Assembly (NCBI GenBank): GCA_017481945.1
Contig: JAFUOJ010000022.1
Span: 32,274 to 96,273, forward strand
Length of the DNA stretch: 64,000 nt
Reading direction: 5' to 3'
DNA from: Parabacteroides sp.
GTDB taxonomy: Bacteria; Bacteroidota; Bacteroidia; Bacteroidales; Tannerellaceae
Shown here: piece by piece, positions 27,861 to 36,844 of the stretch
Layout: every line of letters starts with the position of its first letter
Position numbering within the stretch: position 1 is the stretch's first letter
Made by a program: the position numbers and the translations under genes
The notes under the pieces: model-generated
What the model saw: the letters and a program-made list of their open reading frames with translations, nothing else
What the model was told of the DNA's origin: nothing
Database searches by the model: none

Positions 27861-28355
27861 ATGCGTAAGATTGGACTTCTTTCTGATACCCATGCTTGGT
27901 GGGATGATAAATATGCAGAGTACTTTGCGGAGTGTGACGAGATTTGGCATGCCGGAGATATAGGGTCAGAAGAGCTGGCTGTAAAATTAGCGACATTAAA
28001 ACCATTACGGGCAGTTTGTGGAAATATCGACGGACAATCACTCCGTCTACAATATCCATTAGTAGTGCACTTTCAAGTGGAAGAGGTAAAAGTAATGATG
28101 ACACATATCGGTGGTTATCCAGGCCGTTATTATCCACCTATTCGGAAAGAATTATATGATACGCGCCCCAATCTTTTCATAGCTGGACATTCGCATATCC
28201 TAAAGGTCGTTTACGACCGGAGTCTAAACTGCTTACATATCAATCCGGGAGCCGCCGGAAAAAGTGGTTTTCATCAAGTACGAACTTTAATCCGCTTCAC
28301 CATTGACGGGAAGCAGATTAAAGACTTAGAAGTTATAGAATTAGGGCATCGGTAA
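27861..28355 (+). CDS. YfcE/MJ0936-family metallophosphodiesterase
   Basis: A 164-residue single-domain calcineurin-like phosphoesterase of the YfcE/MJ0936 type. Metal motifs in order: LLSDTHAWWDD (residues 5-15), WHAGDIGSEEL, VCGNIDG, MMTHIGG, IAGHSHILKV and NPGAAG. It is cytoplasmic, and the physiological phosphodiester substrate is unknown for most members. Convergent with the P-type ATPase gene, with 17 bases between the stops; AAGGGAC..TATCCCTTTC at the junction could act as a shared weak terminator. Confidence 0.9.
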   Translation: MRKIGLLSDTHAWWDDKYAEYFAECDEIWHAGDIGSEELAVKLATLKPLRAVCGNIDGQSLRLQYPLVVHFQVEEVKVMMTHIGGYPGRYYPPIRKELYDTRPNLFIAGHSHILKVVYDRSLNCLHINPGAAGKSGFHQVRTLIRFTIDGKQIKDLEVIELGHR

Positions 28356-28372
28356 CAAAGGAAGGGACTAAA

Positions 28373-31057
28373 TTATCCCTTTCTTGTTCTTTCAATCCAT
28401 CGTCCAATTTCTCCTATCCAAAGGACAAGAGATGTCGATCCGATTATCATTCCCCAATCTTTCAACGGAAGCGGAACCACATTAAACATTTCTCCTCCAA
28501 ACGTCACGATCAAATACTGACCTACAATAATTAACAGAGCAACAGACAAGAAGCTCTTACAGCCTTTCAAATTGGCAAAAGCCGAGCGCCCCTCCATAAA
28601 GGCTTTCGCATTAAACATGTTCCAGAACTGCAACATCACGAAGAAGGAAAAGAAGAAAGAGAGATCATGCGGCGTCAATCCATCTTGTGCATGGAAATGT
28701 AATAATAACCCCATCAAAATTATAACAAACGCCAATCCCACTCCAAAAATATTATAAGCCATCGGACGAGTAATAATAAAATCTCCTCCCTTACCACTCT
28801 TACGGGGTTTATCTTTCATTACAACTTCATTGGGTGGCAACGAAGCCAAAGCTCCTGCTGCAAACGTATCCATAATAAGGTTCACCCAAAGCATTTGAGT
28901 AATGGTCAACGGAGATTCTGTACCCAATAAAGAGCCCAATAATACGATCAAACAAGCTGCCACATTAATCGTAAGCTGGAAAAGCAAAAACTTCTGAATG
29001 TTCCGATAAAGCGAACGCCCCCACATAACTGCACGAGTAATACTACTAAAGGAATTATCTATAATCGTAATATCACTTGCCTCTTTAGCCACAGAGGTAC
29101 CATCCCCCATAGAAAGCCCCACTTGTGCTGCTTTTAGAGCAGGAGCGTCATTGGTTCCATCCCCTGTTACTGCTACTACAGCGTCTTTCTGCTGTAATAA
29201 TTGTACTAAACGTTGCTTATCTGTTGGACGAGCACGACACATTATCTTTAAATCCAAAACACGATCCAAAGCCTCTTCATCACTCAACGCTTCAAAACCA
29301 GGTCCGGTAATGATATTACGTTCCGTATCTTCAGCTTTCCAAATTCCTATTTGTCGTCCTATCTCTTTTGCAGTCCCCGGAGTATCTCCTGTTACAATTT
29401 TCACTCCAATACCGGCATTCAAACAGCTTTGCACTGCCGCTGGAACATCTGCACGAACCGGATCGGAGATAGCCACAATACCCACATAAGTCAAATCCGT
29501 ATTATGTAAACGACCATTCACAAAGAAAGTAGTTTCTTCTCCTTCCTCAACAATCTGATAAGCAAATCCCAAAGTACGCATAGCCTGATTCTGATAAGCC
29601 AACAACTGCTTTTCAATCGTTTCTTTACAAGCTGCCACCGGTTTATAAGTTCCATCAATAGCAACTCGATTACTATTTGCCAAAACAATTTCAGGTGCTC
29701 CCTTTACATATAATATACGTTTACCAAGCAAAGGAGACTTTACTACAGTTGCCATATATTTCCGCTCCGTCGAGAAAGTCAATTGTTCCAATACAGGAGC
29801 ACTCTCCCGTAAATCTAAATAATTCTGTTGTTGACTATTTAACCATAATAACAAAGCTGCCTCTGTCGGGTTCCCTAATGTCTTGATTTTTTCTTCGGAG
29901 AAATCCAAAAAAGCAGTTGAATTTACAGAAATTCCCTCTTTAATCAGGTTACTCAATTCATCATCTCCCAACTGCTGGTTACTAAGGTTGTAGAATTTAG
30001 TTTCATGTACTTGCATTTGATTCTGCGTAAGGGTTCCTGTTTTATCCGTACAGATAACAGTAGTTGCTCCCATCGTCTCACAAGCATGCATCTTCCGAAC
30101 AAGATTATTCGTCTTCAGCATACGATTCATACTCAATGCTAAACTCAACGTAACGCTCATCGGCAATCCCTCCGGCACTGAGACAACAATTAAAGTCACT
30201 GCTACCATAAAGATATTCAAGATATGCGAAATCAAATCCATTAACGGCATATCTGAAGAAGAGAGCAATACCTTTGTTAATAGAGCAATAAAGGTAATCG
30301 CAGCAATTGTGTACCCCGCCTTACTAATCACATTTGCCAATCCAGCCAACTGCATTTGTAATGGAGTATCAATATTATTGTCGATCTGTGATCCCTCATA
30401 TACCTTTCCATATCCGGTTTCGTCCCCTACTTTCTCTACCTGCATAACGCCATGTCCATCTACTACAGTCGTTCCACGCATAACAACATTAGAGGGATAG
30501 GTTGCTTCTCTGTCGAAATCAGCTTCATTCGTTGTCTTACTAATAATCGGTTCTCCGGTCAAGGTTGATTCATTGATCTGCAAAGAGATTGCTTCTAACA
30601 ACTGACCATCCGCCGGAACCTCTTCGCCTGTTTCCAAAACGACAACATCCCCTACCACGACCTCTTTACGAGGAACTTGGCAAATATTACCTTCCCGAAT
30701 GACCTTAACCAATATATCATCATTCACCGTATTCAATACGTCAAATGCTTTATTGGCTTTTACTTCAAAAAAGAATCCTACGCAAGAAGCCAACATAATC
30801 GCAAAAAAGATACCGATCGGTTCAAGAAAAGCGGTAAAGCCTTTAGCCTCCGGTCCCCAACAATGCACCCCTGCGATGACCATTGATAATAGCCAAGCAA
30901 CCAATAAAATCTTAATAATAGGATCGTCGAATTTCTCTAAAAACTGGCTCCACAAAGAGGCTTTTTCTGGAGGTGTTAAAATATTCTTACCATGCAAACG
31001 TCTACTTTCTTCGACCTCTTGCTTAGTTAGTCCTTGATACTGATGTTTTTGTTCCAT
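28373..31057 (-). CDS. Ca2+-translocating P-type ATPase (PMCA-like)
   Basis: An 894-residue P2-type ATPase. Ordered domains: cation ATPase N-domain (HQYQGLTKQEVEESRRLHGK), two TM pairs, actuator domain with TGE (STLTGEPI), phosphorylation motif CTDKTGTLTQNQM, nucleotide domain (KGAPEIVLA), hinge VTGDGTNDAPALKAAQVGLS, then C-terminal TM bundle. The PEGLP motif in TM4 (SVPEGLPMSVTLSLA) fits calcium pumps of the plasma-membrane type. No calmodulin tail is present. It probably exports Ca2+ to the periplasm. Confidence 0.92.
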   Translation of the reverse strand: MEQKHQYQGLTKQEVEESRRLHGKNILTPPEKASLWSQFLEKFDDPIIKILLVAWLLSMVIAGVHCWGPEAKGFTAFLEPIGIFFAIMLASCVGFFFEVKANKAFDVLNTVNDDILVKVIREGNICQVPRKEVVVGDVVVLETGEEVPADGQLLEAISLQINESTLTGEPIISKTTNEADFDREATYPSNVVMRGTTVVDGHGVMQVEKVGDETGYGKVYEGSQIDNNIDTPLQMQLAGLANVISKAGYTIAAITFIALLTKVLLSSSDMPLMDLISHILNIFMVAVTLIVVSVPEGLPMSVTLSLALSMNRMLKTNNLVRKMHACETMGATTVICTDKTGTLTQNQMQVHETKFYNLSNQQLGDDELSNLIKEGISVNSTAFLDFSEEKIKTLGNPTEAALLLWLNSQQQNYLDLRESAPVLEQLTFSTERKYMATVVKSPLLGKRILYVKGAPEIVLANSNRVAIDGTYKPVAACKETIEKQLLAYQNQAMRTLGFAYQIVEEGEETTFFVNGRLHNTDLTYVGIVAISDPVRADVPAAVQSCLNAGIGVKIVTGDTPGTAKEIGRQIGIWKAEDTERNIITGPGFEALSDEEALDRVLDLKIMCRARPTDKQRLVQLLQQKDAVVAVTGDGTNDAPALKAAQVGLSMGDGTSVAKEASDITIIDNSFSSITRAVMWGRSLYRNIQKFLLFQLTINVAACLIVLLGSLLGTESPLTITQMLWVNLIMDTFAAGALASLPPNEVVMKDKPRKSGKGGDFIITRPMAYNIFGVGLAFVIILMGLLLHFHAQDGLTPHDLSFFFSFFVMLQFWNMFNAKAFMEGRSAFANLKGCKSFLSVALLIIVGQYLIVTFGGEMFNVVPLPLKDWGMIIGSTSLVLWIGEIGRWIERTRKG

Positions 31058-31167
31058 GTGTTTATCTAATCTCTTACCAAAAATGAAACGGCAAATAAAC
31101 GAAAGTTAATGTGAATACGCAAATATCCTGTGTTAATGTTTAATAGTAAGAAAAGATGCATCATCTA

Positions 31168-31197
31168 TTGCGCATTTATGGATCATTCGTATATTTG
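31168..31197 (+). promoter_or_regulatory. Promoter of a small transcript unit
   Basis: TTG (31168-31170), a 19-base spacer and TATATTTG (31190-31197) match the Bacteroides promoter consensus. It faces the gap between the ATPase and the radical SAM gene, where no conventional plus-strand gene lies. Confidence 0.7.
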
Positions 31198-31203
31198 CGA
31201 TAT

Positions 31204-31449
31204 ACAAAAAGACAATTAAACAAATATTGAAATATGAAGACACAATTATGTAAAATCAGAAATTTGTTCATCCTTTCATCTCCGACAGTCACTGTTTGAA
31301 TCCGCAATTTAATGACGACATATTGAGTTTCCGTCTGTGGGAACTGGTTGAAAAATAAGAAAAGATTAAGGTAGTGCAAAAGAATAGCTGCCGAGGAAAT
31401 TTTTATCCGATAAGCAGGGAAGAAATTTTTTCTCGGCAGCCATTTTTTG
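31204..31449 (+). ncRNA. Candidate small RNA or short-ORF transcript
   Basis: A promoter (31168-31197) and a strong terminator-like hairpin with a T run (31387-31449) bracket about 245 nt. Inside, ATG at 31234 opens a 21-codon frame ending at 31299 (begins MKTQLCKIRNLF). Another frame without its own start reads on to a TAA at 31356-31358 with a protein-like composition (ends DDILSFRLWELVEK). A frameshifted remnant of a roughly 40-residue protein is one reading; a small RNA is the other. The overlapping minus-strand frame 31176-31379 has no plausible composition. The transcript boundaries are inferred. Confidence 0.45.
31387..31449 (+). terminator. CTGCCGAG-type terminator element, copy 1
   Basis: GCTGCCGAG (31387-31395) pairs with CTCGGCAGC (31432-31440), and the adjacent GAAATTTTT/AAATTTTTT stretches can extend the stem. 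CATTTTTT follows on the plus strand. The outer arms and the adjacent GAGGAA sequence are shared with the terminator at 49725-49775 read in its own direction. It may also serve the radical SAM gene on the other strand less efficiently. Confidence 0.75.
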
Positions 31450-31457
31450 TTGGATGC

Positions 31458-32381
31458 CTATCGAAATAAACGTCCTTGCCTTGCGTTTCGTTCGGAAATA
31501 TGCTTATTTACTTTTGCGGTAAACTCAAAATTCTTCAATCCCCAATCAGGAGCGATTAACAACTCTTTCGGAGACTGGGACACGAATCGTTCTACCACAA
31601 TCTGTGGATTCAATCGTTCTATAAAATCAATCACCAACTCTATATATTCATCTGCTGTATATAGATGAAATTGTTCAGGGTGTTCGGTATATTCCTTAGC
31701 CATGCGGGTATTCCGAATCAGTTGCAGCTGATGAAGTTTTAACGTAGTAACAGGTAAAGCAGAAAGGACCTCCGCATGATGCAATATTTCTTCCCTACTT
31801 TCCCCCGGCAAACCCAAAATCAGATGAACACCGGTATAAATTCCTTTTGTTGCTGTCCGCCTAATAGCGTCCTCAGATTCGGCATGAGTGTGTCCGCGAT
31901 TAATACGAACCAAAGTACGGTCTAATGTACTCTCTAATCCGTATTCAATCATAACAAACTTTTCTTTCGAAAGAGCCGCGAAATAGTCTAACAGATTATC
32001 TGGCATACAATCCGGTCGGGTACCGACAATCAACCCTACTACCCCCGGATAAGCAAGCGCCTCCTCATACTTCGCAATCAAAGAATCAATCTCATCATAA
32101 GTATTTGTATAAGCCTGAAAGTAGGCCAAATATTTCATTTCCGGATATTTACGTGAGAAAAAGCGGATTCCCTCTTCCAGCTGCTCTGTAACAGTCTTTT
32201 CTGTATGGCAATATTCGGGGCTGAATGTCTGATTGTTACAATAGGTACACCCACCAAAACCTTTCGTACCGTCACGATTCGGACAAGTGAATCCGGCATT
32301 AATTGAAATTTTCTGTACTTTGCAAGGGAAAACCTCCTTTAGAAATGTTCCAAAATCACGATAGGGCTTATTACTTTCCAT
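31458..32381 (-). CDS. TIGR01212/YhcC-type radical SAM protein
   Basis: A 307-residue radical SAM enzyme with cluster cysteines C33, C45 and C48 (FTCPNRDGTKGFGGCTYC), the variant spacing of the YhcC/TIGR01212 group. Further family stretches: YFQAYTNTYDEID, GTRPDCMPDNLLD, EYGLESTLDRTLVRINRGHT, HLILGLPGESREEIL and LKLHQLQLIRNTRMAKEY. The reaction of this family is not established as far as I know. A single gene, divergent from dpp4. Confidence 0.9.
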   Translation of the reverse strand: MESNKPYRDFGTFLKEVFPCKVQKISINAGFTCPNRDGTKGFGGCTYCNNQTFSPEYCHTEKTVTEQLEEGIRFFSRKYPEMKYLAYFQAYTNTYDEIDSLIAKYEEALAYPGVVGLIVGTRPDCMPDNLLDYFAALSKEKFVMIEYGLESTLDRTLVRINRGHTHAESEDAIRRTATKGIYTGVHLILGLPGESREEILHHAEVLSALPVTTLKLHQLQLIRNTRMAKEYTEHPEQFHLYTADEYIELVIDFIERLNPQIVVERFVSQSPKELLIAPDWGLKNFEFTAKVNKHISERNARQGRLFR

Positions 32382-32572
32382 AGTGGCAAAGGTAATTTAT
32401 AAAAGCTAAAACACAAGGTCAATCAGTTAATTATTTGATAAAAGAGGCTCATCCGACAACTTTTCTATTAAAAAAAGCATTATTCTTTGCTTGAATCCAA
32501 TACAATACGCAAAGAAAATAGTATTTTTGCAAAGTATTAAACATCTAAAACCAGGCGAAAAGAGCTTCCTCG

Positions 32573-34747
32573 ATGAAATACATAAGATTTAAAATTTTAC
32601 TTTTATTACTCTGTGCCGGTAATCTTTCCGCACAGAATGCAAGTAAGCAGGTCAACCTGAAAGAAATTATAGACGGGCAATTCCGTCAAGTGACAAACAC
32701 TGGCGAAATGCGTTCTTTGTCTGATGGTGAACACTATACGGCAATGAATGACGCTCGCACTATGATTATAAAATACTCCTATCGAACCGGCAACCCGGTA
32801 GATACATTATTCAACACGCAGACGGCTCGTGAGTGTACGTTCGATAAGTTTGATGGCTATACCATTAGTAGTACAGGGCATCACATCTTAGTCTGGCGTG
32901 ATACAGAACGTATTTACCGTCGTTCTTTCCGAGCAAACGTTTTTAATTATGACGTACGTCGTAATTATGTGAAACCAATCTCCGATTCAAAAAGTAAACA
33001 GATGATCCCAACCTTTTCGCCGGATGGCAGAATGGTGGCTTACGTTAGTGATAACAACATCTGGATTCGGAAATTTGATTACGATACAGAGGTACAAGTA
33101 ACCAAAGATGGGGAATTTAATAAGGTATTAAATGGAATTACAGATTGGGTGTACGAAGAAGAGTTTGCCGTTACCAACCTTATGGCTTGGTCACCGAATA
33201 GCGAACAATTAGCGTTCGTACGCTTTGACGAATCCGAAGTACCGGAATTTTCCATGCAGATGTACGGAAGTGAATTATATCCTACCTATTACAATTATAA
33301 ATACCCAAAGGCAGGAGAAAAAAATTCTAAGATCTCTTTACATTCGTATGACATAGCAACCAAGGATACAAAAACATTAAATGTACCCATTGACGCTGAG
33401 AGCTACATACCTCGAATCGTATTCACTAAAAACTCAGACCAGTTGGCAGTAATGACGCTTAATCGTCATCAGAATGTTTTCAACATGTATTATGCCAATC
33501 CGAAAAGCGGTGTTTTCCGTTTGATTTTGCGTGATGAGAATAAGGCATACGTAGATTCAGAATGGTTAAATTCCATCCATTTTTATAACAATAGTTTCTC
33601 GTATGTAAATGAACAGGATGGATACGCTCATATCTACCTCTATTCTCCGACAGGCGTTCTGCAACGTCAAGTCACAAAAGGGAACTGGGACGTAACGGCA
33701 TTCTTAGGTTATGATGAAACGACAAAGACTGTTTATTATGAATCAGCAGAGGAAAATCCGACTCGTCGAGCTATTTACAAGATAGACGCTAAGGGGGTAA
33801 AAACAAAATTATCTACACAAGTAGGAACAAACAATGCTGTTTTTAGTGATAATTTTGCTTACTACGTAAATAAGTACTCCAATGCGAACACTCCGATGAA
33901 GATTACAGTCAATGAGACTAAATCAAATAAAGTTCTACGGGTATTGCAAGACAATGCTCGCCTGATTGATAAGTTAGCTGGATATTCATACGCAAAGAAA
34001 GAATTTATCAAAGTACACACTGCGTCTGATTATGAGCTAAACGCATGGATTGTAAAGCCGATTGATTTCGACGAATCTAAGCAATACCCTGTATTAATGT
34101 TCCAATACAGTGGTCCAAACTCGCAGAAAGTATTGGATTCTTATAGCTTTGACTGGGAGCAGTACTTGGCGACACAGGGAATTATCACCGTTTGTGTAGA
34201 TGGTCGTGGTACAGGAGCACGAGGTGAAGCATTCCGCAAATGTACCTATTTACGTATGGGAGAATTGGAATCCAGAGACCAAGTAGAGGCTGCGCAAGCA
34301 TTAGGGAAATTACCTTTCGTTGATAAGAACCGTATGGCTATATGGGGATGGAGTTTCGGAGGATACAATACTCTAATGGCTATGAGTGTAGGTAACGGAA
34401 CCTTTAAGGCAGGAATTGCAGTTGCTCCTCCTACTGATTGGAAATACTATGACACAGTATATACAGAACGTTTCATGCGTACCCCAAAAGAAAATTTTGA
34501 AGGATATGCAGCAACATCTCCTATTCGTTTGGCAAAAAATTTGCAAGGAAAATTGTTATTAGTACACGGTACAGCTGATGACAATGTGCATTTCCAACAA
34601 ACAATGGACTATGCAGAAGCGTTAGTACAAGCGGGTAAACAATTTGATATGCAAGTTTACAAAGACCGCAACCACGGTATCAGTGGAGGAAATACTCGTT
34701 ATCATTTGTACACCCGAATGTCGAATTTCTTATTTGAGAATTTGTAA
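32573..34747 (+). CDS. dpp4: Dipeptidyl peptidase IV, S9B serine peptidase
   Basis: A 724-residue exported prolyl dipeptidyl peptidase that removes X-Pro dipeptides. Signal peptide MKYIRFKILLLLLCAGNLSA; an eight-bladed propeller (about 50-480) carrying the double-Glu substrate motif WVYEEEFAVTNLMAWSPN; and a C-terminal alpha/beta hydrolase with catalytic S594 (GWSFGGY), D669 (HGTADDNVH) and H701 (DRNHGIS). Related to the periplasmic DPP IV of Porphyromonas gingivalis, used to feed on peptides. A TATTTTTG -7-like box precedes it (about 32521). The TAA overlaps the ATG of lipA by one base. Confidence 0.95.
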   Translation: MKYIRFKILLLLLCAGNLSAQNASKQVNLKEIIDGQFRQVTNTGEMRSLSDGEHYTAMNDARTMIIKYSYRTGNPVDTLFNTQTARECTFDKFDGYTISSTGHHILVWRDTERIYRRSFRANVFNYDVRRNYVKPISDSKSKQMIPTFSPDGRMVAYVSDNNIWIRKFDYDTEVQVTKDGEFNKVLNGITDWVYEEEFAVTNLMAWSPNSEQLAFVRFDESEVPEFSMQMYGSELYPTYYNYKYPKAGEKNSKISLHSYDIATKDTKTLNVPIDAESYIPRIVFTKNSDQLAVMTLNRHQNVFNMYYANPKSGVFRLILRDENKAYVDSEWLNSIHFYNNSFSYVNEQDGYAHIYLYSPTGVLQRQVTKGNWDVTAFLGYDETTKTVYYESAEENPTRRAIYKIDAKGVKTKLSTQVGTNNAVFSDNFAYYVNKYSNANTPMKITVNETKSNKVLRVLQDNARLIDKLAGYSYAKKEFIKVHTASDYELNAWIVKPIDFDESKQYPVLMFQYSGPNSQKVLDSYSFDWEQYLATQGIITVCVDGRGTGARGEAFRKCTYLRMGELESRDQVEAAQALGKLPFVDKNRMAIWGWSFGGYNTLMAMSVGNGTFKAGIAVAPPTDWKYYDTVYTERFMRTPKENFEGYAATSPIRLAKNLQGKLLLVHGTADDNVHFQQTMDYAEALVQAGKQFDMQVYKDRNHGISGGNTRYHLYTRMSNFLFENL

Positions 34748-35592
34748 TGTCAGAGCATTTGAGAAAGCCGGATTGGTTAAAGATCCGGTTACGTGGAAAC
34801 GAACAGTTCACTCGAACTAAAAGCATAGTAGAGTCCCATTGTCTACACACAATCTGTACCAGTGGGAAATGTCCCAATATGGGAGAATGCTGGAGTCGAG
34901 GGACTGCTACTTTCATGATTGCAGGAGACATTTGTACCCGTTCTTGCCGATTCTGTAATACATTAACGGGAAAACCTTTTCCTTTAGATCCTAAAGAACC
35001 GGCAAACGTGGCTGAAAGTATTCGGTTAATGAATTTAAAACATGCTGTTATCACTTCCGTAGATCGGGATGACTTACCGGATTTAGGCGCACAACATTGG
35101 GCAAACACCATACAGGCAATTAAAGCGATAAATCCTGAAACAACAGTAGAAGTTTTAATACCGGACTTTCAAGGACGACTGGAATTAGTAGACTTAGTGG
35201 TTGACGCAGCACCAGAAATTATCTCCCATAACATGGAGACAATTCGCCGAATCACCCCCGAAGTCCGTAGTGCAGCAAAATATGATGTAAGCCTTTCCGT
35301 ATTAGCCCGTATTGCAGAGCGTGGAACAGTTGCCAAAACGGGAATTATGGTTGGGTTGGGAGAGACAAAAGAAGAAGTTTACGAACTAATGGATGACGTA
35401 AAAGCAGTGGGTGTATCAGTTCTGACAATCGGGCAATACTTACAGCCCAGCCGGAAAAACATTCCTGTAAAAGAGTATGTCACTCCTGAGCAGTTTGAAC
35501 TTTACAAAACTATTGCTTTAGAAAAAGGTTTCAAGCATGTAGAAAGTGCACCGCTTGTACGTTCTTCTTACCACGCAGAGAAGCATGTTTAA
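34747..35592 (+). CDS. lipA: Lipoyl synthase
   Basis: Radical SAM enzyme that inserts two sulfurs into octanoyl-E2/H protein. Both clusters are visible: auxiliary CTSGKCPNMGEC and radical SAM CTRSCRFCNT, and the family's C-terminal RSSYHAEKHV with the conserved Ser of RSSYHA. 281 residues is full length. Its start overlaps the dpp4 stop by one base (TAATG), so the two unrelated activities are translationally linked. Confidence 0.97.
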   Translation: MSEHLRKPDWLKIRLRGNEQFTRTKSIVESHCLHTICTSGKCPNMGECWSRGTATFMIAGDICTRSCRFCNTLTGKPFPLDPKEPANVAESIRLMNLKHAVITSVDRDDLPDLGAQHWANTIQAIKAINPETTVEVLIPDFQGRLELVDLVVDAAPEIISHNMETIRRITPEVRSAAKYDVSLSVLARIAERGTVAKTGIMVGLGETKEEVYELMDDVKAVGVSVLTIGQYLQPSRKNIPVKEYVTPEQFELYKTIALEKGFKHVESAPLVRSSYHAEKHV

Positions 35593-35647
35593 ACCCAATA
35601 CCTATTTTTTACATTTTTAATCTTATTCAAATGAGAAGGGGTCCAAC

Positions 35648-36778
35648 ATGAACAATCTGAAGAGAGGCATAAATAATCAAGCGCTCGGGTTACTTCCTTG
35701 GTTACTATTCATATTTTTGAATGACCATTTGCCGTGCACTTTATCTTTTATTGCAAGTATAAGTATCTGTATTGTGTGTCTTTTTCTTTATCAAGCCTTA
35801 AACAAAAAAAAAATTTATCATCATCTCTTATTACCTGTAGCAGTATCCATTTTTCTTTATACACTGATTTTAGGATTTCACAGTAGTTTCTTATCTTATC
35901 TCTATTTACCACTTATAATGGAAATATTGCTCATGATAAGTCTTACGTTTGTCTTGCTTTCCAAAAGAATAATCTTTAAAAGATTTAGATCCTCTCAGCA
36001 ACCTGCAGATAAACGAATCTTATTACGTGTCTCTTTAGATGAGTTTTTCTTTGTAAATCGATTATTATTGGGAGTCTATACATTTCATATCTTTATTTTA
36101 TTCGCTTACCGATTGATACCCGAAGAGGCGCGTATGTACGTTTTAGAACAATTCCTTTTTCAAAAGCTAGGATTGGTATTAGGTTTCCTTCTGATCCTAT
36201 ATGAACAGATACGGGTTTCATGGATAAAAAAAAATCTCCGCTTAGAAATTTGGTTACCTGTTCTGGATGAGAAGAAAAAGGTTATAGGTCGCATTGCTCA
36301 TTCGGTAAGCGGTACATTATCAAAAAAGTATTATCACCCAATCGTACGTATAGCGGTCATTTATAGAGGTATGCTCTATTTAATCCATCGAAGTAAAGAG
36401 ACCTTTCTATTACCGGATACTATTGATTATCCCTTTTGCGGGTATATTTTATATCAGTATGGCGTAAAAGATACCGTACAGGATTTATTAGAAGATTTCA
36501 GTGAATATAAAGAACTGAATCCTCAATTCCAAATCAATTATACATTTGAAAACGAGAAGGTAAAACATTTAGTCTATCTATACACTTTACGTATAAAGAC
36601 AGAAAAAGTGATGGAAGCCATCAGCCGACTCGGTGGAAAACTTTGGACTATCAAGCAAATTGAGGAGAATCTAAAATCCGGTATCTTCAGTGAACATTTT
36701 GAACAAGAATTTGACTATCTACAAAATACTATTCTGTTAGCCGACTCCTTTTATAACACCAAAGAACTTCAACCATAA
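35648..36778 (+). CDS. Polytopic membrane protein with degenerate Nudix-like C-terminal domain
   Basis: 376 residues. Residues 1-190 hold about six transmembrane segments (roughly 11-26, 32-50, 60-77, 83-105, 137-155, 172-187). Residues 199-358 read like a Nudix domain of the YfcD/isopentenyl-diphosphate-isomerase-like type: LEIWLPVLDEKKKVIGRIA, YHPIVRIAVIYRGMLYLIHR, FENEKVKHLVYLYTL, LGGKLWTIKQIEENLKSGIF and FEQEFDYL. The Nudix box (about 265-287, GYILYQYGVKDTVQDLLEDF) has lost the metal-binding Glu residues of GX5EX7REUXEEXGU, so it should be catalytically dead. It follows lipA after 55 bases, perhaps in the same transcript. The domain assignment is mine, from pattern matching. Confidence 0.55.
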   Translation: MNNLKRGINNQALGLLPWLLFIFLNDHLPCTLSFIASISICIVCLFLYQALNKKKIYHHLLLPVAVSIFLYTLILGFHSSFLSYLYLPLIMEILLMISLTFVLLSKRIIFKRFRSSQQPADKRILLRVSLDEFFFVNRLLLGVYTFHIFILFAYRLIPEEARMYVLEQFLFQKLGLVLGFLLILYEQIRVSWIKKNLRLEIWLPVLDEKKKVIGRIAHSVSGTLSKKYYHPIVRIAVIYRGMLYLIHRSKETFLLPDTIDYPFCGYILYQYGVKDTVQDLLEDFSEYKELNPQFQINYTFENEKVKHLVYLYTLRIKTEKVMEAISRLGGKLWTIKQIEENLKSGIFSEHFEQEFDYLQNTILLADSFYNTKELQP

Positions 36779-36813
36779 AAAAAGAGCAAAGCTCTAATTA
36801 AAGAACTTTGCTC
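36775..36813 (-). terminator. Terminator of the GH84/SusCD locus
   Basis: GAGCAAAG (36784-36791) pairs with CTTTGCTC (36806-36813), followed on the minus strand by seven U residues. It ends the long minus-strand locus and lies tail to tail with the membrane Nudix-like gene. Confidence 0.8.
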
Positions 36814-36844
36814 CTTCGTAACAATAAAATAATCATGTATATCC

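Noticed and set aside
31234-31358. Programmed frameshift gene
   Set aside because: The two frames could be joined only by a shift at a site with no slippery sequence that I can see; kept as a small RNA or remnant.
31176-31379. Minus-strand 67-codon protein gene
   Set aside because: Composition is that of chance (runs of F, Y, N), it has no start signal, and it overlaps a plus-strand promoter and terminator pair.
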